A stretch of DNA of 14,109 nt, taken from the NCBI GenBank assembly GCA_003551485.1, contig PUMS01000339.1, forward strand, positions 1 through 14,109, given 5' to 3'. A program made the translations under genes and the position numbers. The notes beneath the pieces were generated by a model. It worked only from the letters and a program-made list of their open reading frames with translations. It did no database searches and was not told the origin of the DNA. This DNA is from Phycisphaeraceae bacterium. Its GTDB lineage: Bacteria; Planctomycetota; Phycisphaerae; Phycisphaerales; Phycisphaeraceae. The number at the start of each line of letters is the position of its first letter. Within the stretch, counting starts at the first letter, position 1. Of this stretch, positions 7,036 through 14,049 are shown piece after piece.

Positions 7036-7290
7036 TCAACGCGGGGGGCGCTTTGGTTTGTGGGGTTGCCGCAGATCGCGCCGTACGGCTTCGATCTCGC
7101 CAACCTCGATCTCGCTGGCCTTGGCGTTTTCCCGCCGGATGGCCTCGTAGACCTCCTTGCGGTGAACGCCGATGTGTCTTGGGGCGTTGATGCCCAGGCG
7201 AACCTTGTCGCCGCGGATATCGACAACGGTGATTTCGATCTCATCACCGATCATGATCGTTTCGTCGCGCTGACGGGAGAGCACCAGCAT
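7036..7290 (-). CDS. csrA: Carbon storage regulator, translational repressor
   Basis: 84-residue CsrA/RsmA, a homodimeric RNA-binding protein that represses translation by binding GGA hairpins over ribosome sites. The sequence MLVLSRQRDETIMIGDEI is near-canonical and continues with beta strands VRLGINAP and the helix EVYEAIRREN. The RNA-contact residues at the start (L4, R6) and the R-H-GVHR region around 38-44 are present. The family norm is about 60-75 residues; here there is an extra basic tail ending in Lys/Arg/Pro. The start is the ATG at 7290, where the family begins; the frame is open upstream but that stretch lacks CsrA sequence. AAGGAAGGAG precedes the start and contains two GGA triplets, so autoregulation is possible. 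It lies between fliW (183 bases upstream) and flagellin, the usual setting for CsrA-FliW control of filament synthesis. Confidence 0.96.
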   Translation of the reverse strand: MLVLSRQRDETIMIGDEIEITVVDIRGDKVRLGINAPRHIGVHRKEVYEAIRRENAKASEIEVGEIEAVRRDLRQPHKPKRPPR

Positions 7291-7455
7291 GTTGAGCGGC
7301 TCCTTCCTTGGACGCTGCGGGGGGCGCCGGCGGGGCGGTGTCGGCTCGCTCGTGCCAGCACCCGGCCGGCCATGGGCGGGCGGGGACCAAGCGGTGGCGG
7401 GCAGGCACGTGCGCCGGCGTTGGGGCTTGGGGCGGAACGGAAAAGCAACGACTTT

Positions 7456-7470
7456 GCGGAAACGTTCCGC
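7456..7470 (-). other. Small hairpin just after fliW
   Basis: GCGGAA, a 3-base loop, TTCCGC: a 6-bp stem three bases past the fliW stop codon. The minus strand then runs into a moderately T-rich stretch containing TTGCTTTTCC, but no T-tract touches the stem. It may weakly attenuate or process the fliW-csrA transcript. Confidence 0.25.
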
Positions 7471-7473
7471 CAC

Positions 7474-7923
7474 CTATGCCGAGGCACGCGCCGGCCGCGC
7501 TGCGGGCAGCTCCACCAGCGGCACCCGTGTGGTGAAGCGCCGGTCCGAGAGGACCATCTGCTCGCCCACGCGGTTGCGGCAGTTGATCACCAGCGGGCCC
7601 TGGAGGTTGCCGGTGAGTACGTTGCCGTGCTTGTTGACGATGACGAACACCTGGCCCTGATCGATGCCCGCCATGCCCAGCTCGCCCATCTGCTCCCGCT
7701 TGATCGGGACGCGGTAGGTCGAGATGAACAGCGTCGGGTCGGTGACCACGAACGCCAGGTCCGGCGCCTCGACCGACTGAAGCCACCAGAAGTAGCCCTC
7801 CTCGCCGGTCTCGATCAGCACGTAGCGGGTGTGCTCGGGAAAGCCGAGAATGCCCCTGGCGAAGGTGATCACCCGCTGCTCATCGACCTCGATCTGTCCG
7901 AAACGCGTGGTCTGGATCAACAT
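7474..7923 (-). CDS. fliW: Flagellar assembly factor FliW
   Basis: 149-residue FliW, which binds free flagellin and alternatively CsrA. When flagellin accumulates in the cytoplasm it releases CsrA to repress flagellin translation; when flagellin is exported, FliW sequesters CsrA. Family features in order: a start of MLIQTTRFGQIEVDEQRVIT, FARGILGFPEHTRYVLIE at about 21-38, FWWLQSVEAPDLAFVVTDP at about 45-63, and LTGNLQGPLVIN at about 103-114. Length is standard. The frame is open upstream to 8049, but the ATG at 7923 is where FliW proteins begin and has AAAGGA about 9 bases before it. It lies 126 bases after flgL and before csrA. Its leader is rich in GGA triplets, two of them in small hairpin loops (7949-7959 and 7982-7996). 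Confidence 0.95.
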   Translation of the reverse strand: MLIQTTRFGQIEVDEQRVITFARGILGFPEHTRYVLIETGEEGYFWWLQSVEAPDLAFVVTDPTLFISTYRVPIKREQMGELGMAGIDQGQVFVIVNKHGNVLTGNLQGPLVINCRNRVGEQMVLSDRRFTTRVPLVELPAARPARASA

Positions 7924-7948
7924 GGTCCAATTCCTTTCTGAAGGCCGT

Positions 7949-7996
7949 TCCATCCTGGATCGCAGCCCGTCCATCGGGCCGCCGGCATCCTGCCGG
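7949..7996 (-). promoter_or_regulatory. GGA-loop hairpins in the fliW leader
   Basis: Two small stem-loops on the minus strand show GGA in the loop: CCGGCA-GGA-TGCCGG (7982-7996, 6 bp) and TCCA-GGA-TGGA (7949-7959, 4 bp). Six GGA triplets occur between 7926 and 7990, two of them at the ribosome site. These may be CsrA contacts on its own operon. Triloops are less ideal than hexaloops for CsrA, so this is tentative. Confidence 0.35.
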
Positions 7997-8049
7997 GTCT
8001 TGTCGAGCGGCCGGCCACAACCGCTCGCACCGGCGCAACTGCTGCGCAC

Positions 8050-10035
8050 CTAGCGCAGAAAATCCAACAGGCTCATCTGCATGCCCAGGCTGCCGCTTCG
8101 CAGCGAGGCTTCCAACTGCTGCTGAAGCTGCATGAAGCGGCTGATCGACTCGGTCAGGTCCGCATCGCGCAGGTCGCTGAGCAGGATGTGTTCGGCGATT
8201 TTCAACTCGGCTGACCTTTCCTGCTGGTTGGCGATCTGCTGGCCCCGGATGCCCACCTGGGCCCGTGCCTGGGTGATTTTGTCAATGTCACCTTCCAGCC
8301 TGTCAGCAGCAATTACGATGCCAGACTCATCATCCGCCCGCAGTGAATCGCGAAGATGCATCAGATGGGTGAAGACGCTCTCGACGCGCACCGTGGCCTT
8401 GTCCTGCCCGACCATCACCGACTCATCGCCCACATCCATGGCGATGCCCAGGTCCAGCGCCGCCAGGCTCTGGCCGAGCTGCTCGATGCGGAAGCGGCCA
8501 TCGGGCGCCGGCGTGGTTTGGTCCTCGAGTTGAAGGCCGTTGCCCTCGGTGGCCAGACCGATGTTGAAGTCCGTGCCCGCATCGCCGGGTCGGCCTACGC
8601 TCAGCCCTGCCCCCGCCGCGGCCTGCTCGATCTTCTCGATCACGTCGGCCACCACCACTGCCCCATCAATATTGACGTTGAACACCGTGCCATCCTTGAG
8701 GTGTACGGCGAAGTCATCCTTGCCCGCTTCGGGGTTGACCCCGCGCATGGCGAACTGGAAGTCGGCCAGCTCCGTCTGCTCGCCGAAGGTCCGTAGTCCC
8801 AGATCGCCCGCAGTGCTGCCGCCGGCGACCTCGCCGATGCTCAGTTCCAGTCCGCTGACGTCGGTCACCAGGGTCAGGCCGCGGCCATCTTCACTGATGT
8901 GCAGCCGCAGGCCCATGTTCAGCCGGTCGATCTCGTTGACCATGTCGCGGACGGTCTTGGCGTTGGAAAAGTCGGCCACCTTCGTCGTGGCGCCCATGGT
9001 GATCTTCATCTGCCCGTCGAGTACCCCATCGGCCCGCATCGCATCCAGGCTCGACAGCGCCGTCAGCTTTGCATCCAGGTCGCCGCCGGTGGCGGTCGAA
9101 CCGGCCGCGGCAAGGTCGATGCCCAGGTCCTTCGCCGTGTGCCCGCCGGACAGATCGGCGGTGGCGATGTCGTCACCGCCTGCCGCGGTCAGTTGAAACC
9201 GGCCGTCGACCAGGTGGAACTGCGAGCCGGCATCGGCACCGAGATCGGCCAGCGCGGTGTTGAGCCGGGTGAGCACATCGCCGGCGGTGTCGGCATGGCG
9301 CAGGTCGACGTTCATCTGCTCACCGTTGACCGTCAGCACCACCTCGCCGCGGCGGACGCCCTCGCCCTGCACGCCGCGAAGGTCGCTCAGGCGGGTGTCG
9401 GCGGTCGCGGCGGGATCGAGGTCGACCTTGCCCACCACCCGCGCAGAAAGTGCGCCGAAGGCCTCCTGGCCGTTGCTGTTGATCTCGACCGGCTCGCGCA
9501 GGCCCACGTGGGTGGTGAGGTTCTCCGTGGCCCCGAGGTAGCGCACGCCGCCCATGAAGCTGGTGAAGACCTCGCCGTTCTCACCGCTGCCGCGGCCTCC
9601 GAACAGCGGCACACCGGCGACCTTGCGGTTGGCGATCTCGAGCAGGCCGCGGACCTGACCGTCGATCACCGAGGCCTCCGCCGCGCGCGTCGCCGCATCC
9701 GAGCCGATGCCGATCTGGCTCGATGCGATGCCCCTGGCATCGAGCAGGATGCCGCTGACATCGCCCAGGGCCGCATCGGCGTTGTCCAGCACGCTCGCGG
9801 CGTGAGAGAGGTTGCGGTCCCACTGGCCGCGCTGCTCCAACTGGCCCTGCACGGCTGCGATGGCCGAGGCATCGGCCGGGGCATCCGACGGCCGGCGGAC
9901 CTTCAGCCCGGTGCTGATCTCGAGCTGGCTGTCGGTCATCTGCTGCTGCGTGCGCCGCAGCGTGCCCATGAGCATCTCGCTGAGCATCATCGTCGACGTG
10001 CGGCCGGGGATGGGGGAAGTAAAACCGTTGCTCAT
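8050..10035 (-). CDS. flgL: Flagellar hook-filament junction protein FlgL, enlarged
   Basis: 661-residue FlgL (HAP3), the junction protein between FlgK and filament, exported by the flagellar system with FlgN as likely chaperone. The N-terminal coil (MMLSEMLMGTLRRTQQQM, then SLEISTG-like LEISTGLKVRRPSDAP at about 38-53) and C-terminal coil (LEGDIDKITQARAQVGIRGQ at about 580-599, DADLTESISRFMQLQQQLEA at about 624-643) are clear. The E. coli protein is only about 317 residues. The excess is a central region with three successive modules of roughly 90 residues (about 218-306, 328-416 and 424-530), each with a beta-hairpin, a T-x-x-D-V/M helix and an ending in DLGI/L; these resemble flagellin-IN modules. 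The ATG at 10035 has AGGA 9 bases before it and lies 27 bases after the flgK stop, so the two are coupled. Confidence 0.93.
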   Translation of the reverse strand: MSNGFTSPIPGRTSTMMLSEMLMGTLRRTQQQMTDSQLEISTGLKVRRPSDAPADASAIAAVQGQLEQRGQWDRNLSHAASVLDNADAALGDVSGILLDARGIASSQIGIGSDAATRAAEASVIDGQVRGLLEIANRKVAGVPLFGGRGSGENGEVFTSFMGGVRYLGATENLTTHVGLREPVEINSNGQEAFGALSARVVGKVDLDPAATADTRLSDLRGVQGEGVRRGEVVLTVNGEQMNVDLRHADTAGDVLTRLNTALADLGADAGSQFHLVDGRFQLTAAGGDDIATADLSGGHTAKDLGIDLAAAGSTATGGDLDAKLTALSSLDAMRADGVLDGQMKITMGATTKVADFSNAKTVRDMVNEIDRLNMGLRLHISEDGRGLTLVTDVSGLELSIGEVAGGSTAGDLGLRTFGEQTELADFQFAMRGVNPEAGKDDFAVHLKDGTVFNVNIDGAVVVADVIEKIEQAAAGAGLSVGRPGDAGTDFNIGLATEGNGLQLEDQTTPAPDGRFRIEQLGQSLAALDLGIAMDVGDESVMVGQDKATVRVESVFTHLMHLRDSLRADDESGIVIAADRLEGDIDKITQARAQVGIRGQQIANQQERSAELKIAEHILLSDLRDADLTESISRFMQLQQQLEASLRSGSLGMQMSLLDFLR

Positions 10036-10062
10036 GCTCGTGCATCCTGTGTCAGGGGGGCC

Positions 10063-11763
10063 TCACACCATGGCCAGCAGCGTCTGAAGCATCTCATCGA
10101 CCACGGACAGGAACCGGGCATTGCCCTGGAAGGCGCGCTGGAAGGCCATCAGGTTGATGGCCTCCTCATCCACGTTCACGCCGCTGTAGGCCTCGCGCTG
10201 GGCCTTGAGGTTGTCCAGCACGATGGTGTCGGACTCGAGCTTCTGGTTGGTCTGCCCCAGCGCCACGGCAATGTCCTCGACGTGCCGCCGCCAGGCTTGC
10301 GTCAGGCTCATTCCGTTCAACGTCGACACCGGCTCATCCCGCAGGCTGTCCATCGCCAGCGCGTTGCGGTTGTCGCCGGCGATGTGGTCCTGGCCGGCCG
10401 CCAGCAGCCGCACGTTCGAACGCACCGCGCCATCCACGGCAATGTCGCGCGAGCCGCTGCCGGTGAAGTACGCCCCGAGGCCCAGCGCGGCGAGGATGCC
10501 GCTGCTGTCCTCATCGAAGCTGATGGCAAAGTCGCCGCCCGCGGCCTCGATCGACAATCTGCCGTCGGGCCGCACGGTGGCGGAGATGTCGTCCACGGCG
10601 TCGATCGCCGCGGCAAGGTCGTTAAGCGAGGTGTCGGCACCGAGGCCATCGAGGTCGAGCGGGACCTGCACGGTCTGGCGGTGACCGGTCGACTTCTGCG
10701 TCACGTGGAGGTGGAAGCTGCCGTGGCCGGGCTCGAAGGGCAGGCCGGCTTCGGGGCTGTTGAGCGGGGCATCGGCATCCTTGACCGCGTGCTCGGCGGT
10801 GAGGCTGGCGTAGCCTTCCATGCCCTGGCCCTGGCTGTGGATGCGGTTGACCTGGAAGATGAGCTGCGCGGCAAAGGCATCGAGTTGCTCGATGGCCGCG
10901 TCGATGTCGTTGACACGGGCCTGGATCAGCGCGCCGAGGCGGCCGGCGGTGGGGTTGAGCTGGGTGCCGTCGGCCTTCACGTTCAGCGTGACCTTCAGCT
11001 CGCCATCCACCGTCTCGCGGCGAAGCTCGACCCCCCGGTTGGTCCCGTTGAGCAGCACGGGCGTCGAGCCGACGAACACGTCCACCGCGCCGTTGCTCTG
11101 TTCCACGGTCGAGATGTCGATCAGCTTGCTCAGTTCGCCCAGCAGACGGTCGCGGTCATCGCGCAGATTGTGCGCGGTGCCGCGGCCGGACTCGGCCTCG
11201 ACGATCTGCTTGTTCACCACGGCGAGCTGATTGAGCAGGTCATCGACGCGCCGGGCGCCCTGCTCGATGTTGCCATCGGTCTGCAACCGCAGCTCGGAAA
11301 GCTCATGGTCCAGCCGCTGGACGTACTGGGCGAGCTTCTCGCCCTCGGCCACCACCAGCGACCGCAGCGACAGGTCCTCCGGCCGGTTGCTCAGCTCGCT
11401 CCAGGCGTTGAAGAAGGCGTTGAGGTGGGTGGACAGGTCGTTGTCGCTCAGCTCGTTGTAGATCGCCTCGATCTGGTCCAGCACGCCCTTGCGGGCCAGC
11501 GTGCCCGCCTGCTCGCTCTCGCCCTGCCTCAGCCGGGTGGCCAGGGCCTCATCCACGATGCGCTGCACGGCGTCGATCTTCACGCCGCGGCCGACCATGA
11601 CACCAGCGCCGATGTCCTGCACCCCGGCGCTGGCCAGGTGAACGCTCTGGCGGTGGTAGCCCGGCGTGGCCATGTTGGCCAGGTTGTTGCCCGTCACCTC
11701 GAGGGCCGCCTGGCTGGCCATCAGGCCCGAGCGGCCGATCTGCATCGCGTTGGAAAGTGCCAT
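10063..11763 (-). CDS. flgK: Flagellar hook-associated protein 1, FlgK
   Basis: 566-residue FlgK (HAP1), which joins hook and filament. The N-terminal signature is clear: MALSNAMQIGRSGLMASQAA, then LEVTGNNLANMATPGYHRQS at 21-40. The C-terminus is equally typical: SGVNVDEEAINLMAFQRAFQ, then NARFLSVVDEMLQTLLAMV. A middle section with TVQVPLDLDGLGADTSLNDL and a following IAAAIDAVDD-like helix is a module similar to those in FlgL. Length matches the family (about 550). The ATG at 11763 has an AAGGA ribosome site. It lies 57 bases after flgN, its likely chaperone gene, and 27 bases before flgL, giving the common flgN-flgK-flgL order. Confidence 0.96.
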   Translation of the reverse strand: MALSNAMQIGRSGLMASQAALEVTGNNLANMATPGYHRQSVHLASAGVQDIGAGVMVGRGVKIDAVQRIVDEALATRLRQGESEQAGTLARKGVLDQIEAIYNELSDNDLSTHLNAFFNAWSELSNRPEDLSLRSLVVAEGEKLAQYVQRLDHELSELRLQTDGNIEQGARRVDDLLNQLAVVNKQIVEAESGRGTAHNLRDDRDRLLGELSKLIDISTVEQSNGAVDVFVGSTPVLLNGTNRGVELRRETVDGELKVTLNVKADGTQLNPTAGRLGALIQARVNDIDAAIEQLDAFAAQLIFQVNRIHSQGQGMEGYASLTAEHAVKDADAPLNSPEAGLPFEPGHGSFHLHVTQKSTGHRQTVQVPLDLDGLGADTSLNDLAAAIDAVDDISATVRPDGRLSIEAAGGDFAISFDEDSSGILAALGLGAYFTGSGSRDIAVDGAVRSNVRLLAAGQDHIAGDNRNALAMDSLRDEPVSTLNGMSLTQAWRRHVEDIAVALGQTNQKLESDTIVLDNLKAQREAYSGVNVDEEAINLMAFQRAFQGNARFLSVVDEMLQTLLAMV

Positions 11764-11820
11764 CCTTGAATTCCTTCCAGGGCCGGTCCGCCCATCACCC
11801 GGGGCGCGGCTGCGGCCCGC

Positions 11821-12378
11821 TCAACCCGTGGCGTTGAACGTGCTCACGGCAAGCGCTGCGCCCGGCGCCCGCCCGCCGCGGCCGTACATCCCCCCTTCCG
11901 ACAGTGCCCCGGCCACGGTCTGCATCACACCGTGCATGTGCCTCAGCAGCGCCTGGGAAGCGCGGCGGAGGGTGCCTGTTCGGCGGCGCACCTGCTGCAT
12001 CCGCGATGCCAGCCGATCGCGCAATTCCTGCACTCGCTGGCGCTGCGGTTGAGGAAGATGTTTTGCCAGTTTGCCCAGGGTCATCGCACCCGAGACATTG
12101 CCGCCTGCACCTCCCTCTTCCGAAGGGGGAGGGGGGCAGGAGCCCGCCGTCTGCGGGACGAAGCGCTCCGCCAGGATGCCCACCAGTTCGATGCGCTGCT
12201 TGGCCAGTTCCGCCAGGCGCTGAAGCTCGTGGTTTTCCTGGCCGCACAGGGCCTCGACCTCGCCGCTGCGCGACTGCCTGACCGCCTCGAGCTTGCCGGC
12301 CAGCAGCTTCTCGAGCGCCTCGTGGGCGCCGATCTCGGCCTCGAGAACCCTTTCAAGCTCGCGCAACATCTTATCCAA
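11821..12378 (-). CDS. flgN: Flagellar export chaperone FlgN
   Basis: 185-residue helical protein of the FlgN type, the cytoplasmic chaperone that delivers FlgK and FlgL to the export gate. Evidence is the long coiled-coil profile (LERVLEAEIGAHEALEKLLA, later RQRVQELRDRLASRMQQVRR), weak but recognisable FlgN pattern, and position directly before flgK. The start is TTG at 12378, because GGAGGTG lies 6 bases before it; the ATG at 12369 would be 15 bases away. The start overlaps the flgJ stop by a few bases, implying coupling. Oddity: residues about 80-93 (SCPPPPSEEGGAGG) are a Pro/Gly loop encoded by a REP-like palindrome at 12113-12133, placed between predicted helices. The C-terminal 25 residues are Gly/Ala-rich and probably disordered. 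Confidence 0.85.
   Translation of the reverse strand: MDKMLRELERVLEAEIGAHEALEKLLAGKLEAVRQSRSGEVEALCGQENHELQRLAELAKQRIELVGILAERFVPQTAGSCPPPPSEEGGAGGNVSGAMTLGKLAKHLPQPQRQRVQELRDRLASRMQQVRRRTGTLRRASQALLRHMHGVMQTVAGALSEGGMYGRGGRAPGAALAVSTFNATG
12113..12133. repeat. Degenerate REP-like palindrome inside flgN
   Basis: CCCTCTTCC (12113-12121), loop GAA, GGGGGAGGG (12125-12133). Every position of the 9-bp stem can pair, two as T-G wobbles. It has the same outline as the palindrome at 2-22 and 14070-14090 but lies within the flgN reading frame, where it encodes the Pro/Ser/Glu/Gly linker without breaking the frame. Confidence 0.65.
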
Positions 12379-12802
12379 GGGTCACCTCCAGCTTCCCTGC
12401 CGCTTCATCCGGCTCCCGCGCCGGGTGGCCGGCCGCCTGCGGGCCCATGAGACGGTCCACGATCACCTCCGCAAGCTCGAACGATGAGGCCTCGGCCATG
12501 CGCTCACGGAGGATTGTGTTCAGTTCCTGCGACCACACCCGCTCGCCATAGCCGCCATGAAACAGGTCCGTGCGAAGCGGGTCGTTCTGCATCTGGTCCA
12601 GCAGCGGCTGGAAGAACGCCACGCCCACCCACTGTGCGGCGGCGTCACGCGCTTCTTCGATCTGCTCGGGTGTGTACTTCTTCAGATGCGCGGCGAAGTT
12701 ATCGGCCTCACCGCCGGGTCCATCCACCAGCGCCCGCGCTCGCGGGTCTTGAACCTGGCCATCCATGAGCCTGTCAAGTGGGTTATGACTGTCGATCTGC
12801 AT
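12371..12802 (-). CDS. flgJ: Rod-binding protein FlgJ-like, no muramidase domain
   Basis: 143-residue protein with a rod-binding domain at about residues 54-118: AAQWVGVAFFQPLLDQMQND, followed by FHGGYGERVWSQELNTILRE and SSFELAEVIVDRLM. This matches the N-terminal half of enteric FlgJ, the rod cap/scaffold; the peptidoglycan hydrolase half is absent, as in many bacteria with split FlgJ. The frame is open back to a GTG at 12952 overlapping the flgI stop, which would add 50 residues. I chose the ATG at 12802 because GAGGTGA lies just before it, and because the extra stretch contains an intrinsic terminator and a sigma-54 promoter and so must be intergenic. It is the first gene of the flgJNKL unit, and its TAA overlaps the flgN start. 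Confidence 0.88.
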   Translation of the reverse strand: MQIDSHNPLDRLMDGQVQDPRARALVDGPGGEADNFAAHLKKYTPEQIEEARDAAAQWVGVAFFQPLLDQMQNDPLRTDLFHGGYGERVWSQELNTILRERMAEASSFELAEVIVDRLMGPQAAGHPAREPDEAAGKLEVTLG

Positions 12803-12809
12803 GTTCACC
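12803..12809 (-). promoter_or_regulatory. Ribosome binding site deciding the flgJ start
   Basis: Minus strand GAGGTGAAC runs directly into the ATG at 12802. The Shine-Dalgarno AGGTG is close but good, while the alternative GTG at 12952 has only a GGAG about 13 bases away. This favours the shorter protein. Confidence 0.6.
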
Positions 12810-12849
12810 TCATCAGGCGCACTTTGCGCTTCGGATGCGATATGCGGGG

Positions 12850-12866
12850 AAGCAAACGTCGTGCCA
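12850..12866 (-). promoter_or_regulatory. Sigma-54 (RpoN) promoter for flgJNKL
   Basis: The minus strand reads TGGCACGACGTTTGCTT. It matches the sigma-54 consensus TGGCACG-N4-TTGC(A/T) at every defined base, with exactly 10 bases between the -24 GG and -12 GC. Transcription should start near 12840, giving a leader of about 38 bases to the flgJ ATG. It lies about 32 bases after the terminator that follows flgI. Sigma-54 promoters need an enhancer-binding activator; none is encoded in the window. Confidence 0.85.
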
Positions 12867-12897
12867 CACACGCAGGCGCCGCACAGCATCAGCGCAG

Positions 12898-12932
12898 AAA
12901 AAAACCCCTCCCGGCCACCGGGCCGTGAGGGG
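12898..12932 (-). terminator. Intrinsic terminator after flgI
   Basis: On the minus strand CCCCTC-A-CGGCC, loop CGGT, GGCCG-G-GAGGGG makes an 11-bp stem with a single A-G mismatch, followed at once by seven T (12904 to 12898). It begins 17 bases past the flgI stop codon. It points only along the minus strand, since the plus strand has no T-tract after the stem. Confidence 0.92.
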
Positions 12933-12948
12933 GCTTGGGTTGAACGGT

Positions 12949-14037
12949 TCACTCGAAGACCAGCTCCGCCGCGAGGTAGCCGTCGGCGTGCAGGGTCTTG
13001 ATGATCGCGATGCGGTCGGCCACGGGCACCTGGAGTTGGTTCAGCGCCCGCACGAGGTCCTCGAGCTTCTCACCGCCGGCCTCATCCGGGTCAAGCTTGG
13101 CAAACAGGCCCGGTTCCGCTTCACCGTTGACCTGACCCGCGGCGGCGCCATCGCCGCGCGTCGAGATGGTCAGGTCGCCGTGGGTGATGATGACCGGTGC
13201 GATCTGAACATCACCGCCGATCACGATCGTGCCCGTCCGCTCGTTGATTCTTACCGTGGCCCCCATGGCGATCAGCGACTGGTGTACGCGGACCTGGAGC
13301 ACCTGGCTGATGAACGTGGCGGGGTTGCCGCGATCGGCCTCGGGCACGCGGATGACGATGTTGCGCTGATCGATGGCGCGGGCCACCTTGGGGCCATCGG
13401 GCGCCATGAGGCTGTTGATCAGGTTGGTGACGTTGGCCGCAACGGTCCAGCGGGCGTAGCTGTTGTGCAGCACGAGCGTGACCTGCCCGCGCGCATCCAT
13501 TGTCTGCGAAAGCACGTCGACTTCCATCTGCGCCCCGTTGGCGATGCGGCCGGCGCGGGTCATGTCCGGGTTCTCGAGGGTGATCGGCCCCGAGGCGATG
13601 GCGAAGACCGGTGAGTCATCGCCGCGCTCGACCAGCGGCACCATGACCAGGTGCCCGCCCTCGAGGCTGCGGGCATCGTACATGGCCATCACCCGCACAT
13701 CCATGGCATCGCCCACGCGAACGCCCGAGGCGGGCACGGTGGCCGTGACCCACACCACCGCCACGTTGCGCGCCCCGGCGACCTCATCGGCGGTGGTCAT
13801 CTCATCGAGCGTGCGTTGAAGCACCGAGGCCACCGCCCTGGCCTTGGGCCGGAACCGGTCGCTGTCGCCGGTGCCGTTGAGCCCGACGACCAGGCCGGTG
13901 CCGAAGAGCTGTCGCGGCTCAGCGCCCTGGATTCTGGCCAGGTTCTGTATCTGCGTGGCCTTCACCGGCGCTGCCGCGGCCAGCACCAGGCCCAGCATCA
14001 GGGCCAGCGCCGCGGCGCTGCACCGCGGCCCGGCCAT
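12949..14037 (-). CDS. flgI: Flagellar P-ring protein FlgI
   Basis: 362-residue FlgI, which forms the P-ring around the rod in the peptidoglycan layer. A signal peptide is visible: hydrophobic AAALALMLGLVLAAAAPVKA at residues 8-27, probable cleavage after A27. The mature protein opens with the family motif GTGLVVGLNGTGDSDRF, and later carries VVWVTATVPASGVRVGDAMD, TIVIGGDVQIAPVIITHGDL, and the C-terminal IAIIKTLHADGYLAAELVFE. Length equals the E. coli protein (about 365). The ATG at 14037 fits the signal peptide, though the nearest GGAG is rather far upstream (about 19 bases). Partners such as FlgA and FlgH are not in the window but would be expected just beyond it. The gene ends in a strong terminator, so it closes an upstream operon. 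Confidence 0.97.
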   Translation of the reverse strand: MAGPRCSAAALALMLGLVLAAAAPVKATQIQNLARIQGAEPRQLFGTGLVVGLNGTGDSDRFRPKARAVASVLQRTLDEMTTADEVAGARNVAVVWVTATVPASGVRVGDAMDVRVMAMYDARSLEGGHLVMVPLVERGDDSPVFAIASGPITLENPDMTRAGRIANGAQMEVDVLSQTMDARGQVTLVLHNSYARWTVAANVTNLINSLMAPDGPKVARAIDQRNIVIRVPEADRGNPATFISQVLQVRVHQSLIAMGATVRINERTGTIVIGGDVQIAPVIITHGDLTISTRGDGAAAGQVNGEAEPGLFAKLDPDEAGGEKLEDLVRALNQLQVPVADRIAIIKTLHADGYLAAELVFE

Positions 14038-14049
14038 GAGCTTTGCGAA

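Noticed and set aside
7342..7357. Near sigma-54 site upstream of csrA (TGGCACGAGCG on the minus strand)
   Set aside because: The -24 half is perfect but no TTGC follows at the required distance; the nearest GC is one base short and lacks TT.
7291..7473. N-terminal extension of CsrA or a small gene between fliW and csrA
   Set aside because: The translated sequence is Arg/Pro-rich low complexity with no conserved feature, and CsrA proteins start at MLVLSR.
7924..8049. Longer FliW starting upstream of 7923
   Set aside because: FliW family proteins begin at the MLIQTTRFG segment. The upstream stretch has no family similarity, and a ribosome site precedes the ATG at 7923.
8899..11769. Very long open frame on the plus strand (956 codons)
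   Set aside because: It lies antisense to flgL and flgK, which have clear family motifs. Long antisense open frames are common in GC-rich DNA, and the translation is His/Gln/Gly-rich low complexity with no recognisable domain.
12850..12952. Signal peptide at the N-terminus of an extended FlgJ
   Set aside because: The hydrophobic run arises from translating the terminator and sigma-54 promoter region; the ribosome site supports a start at 12802.
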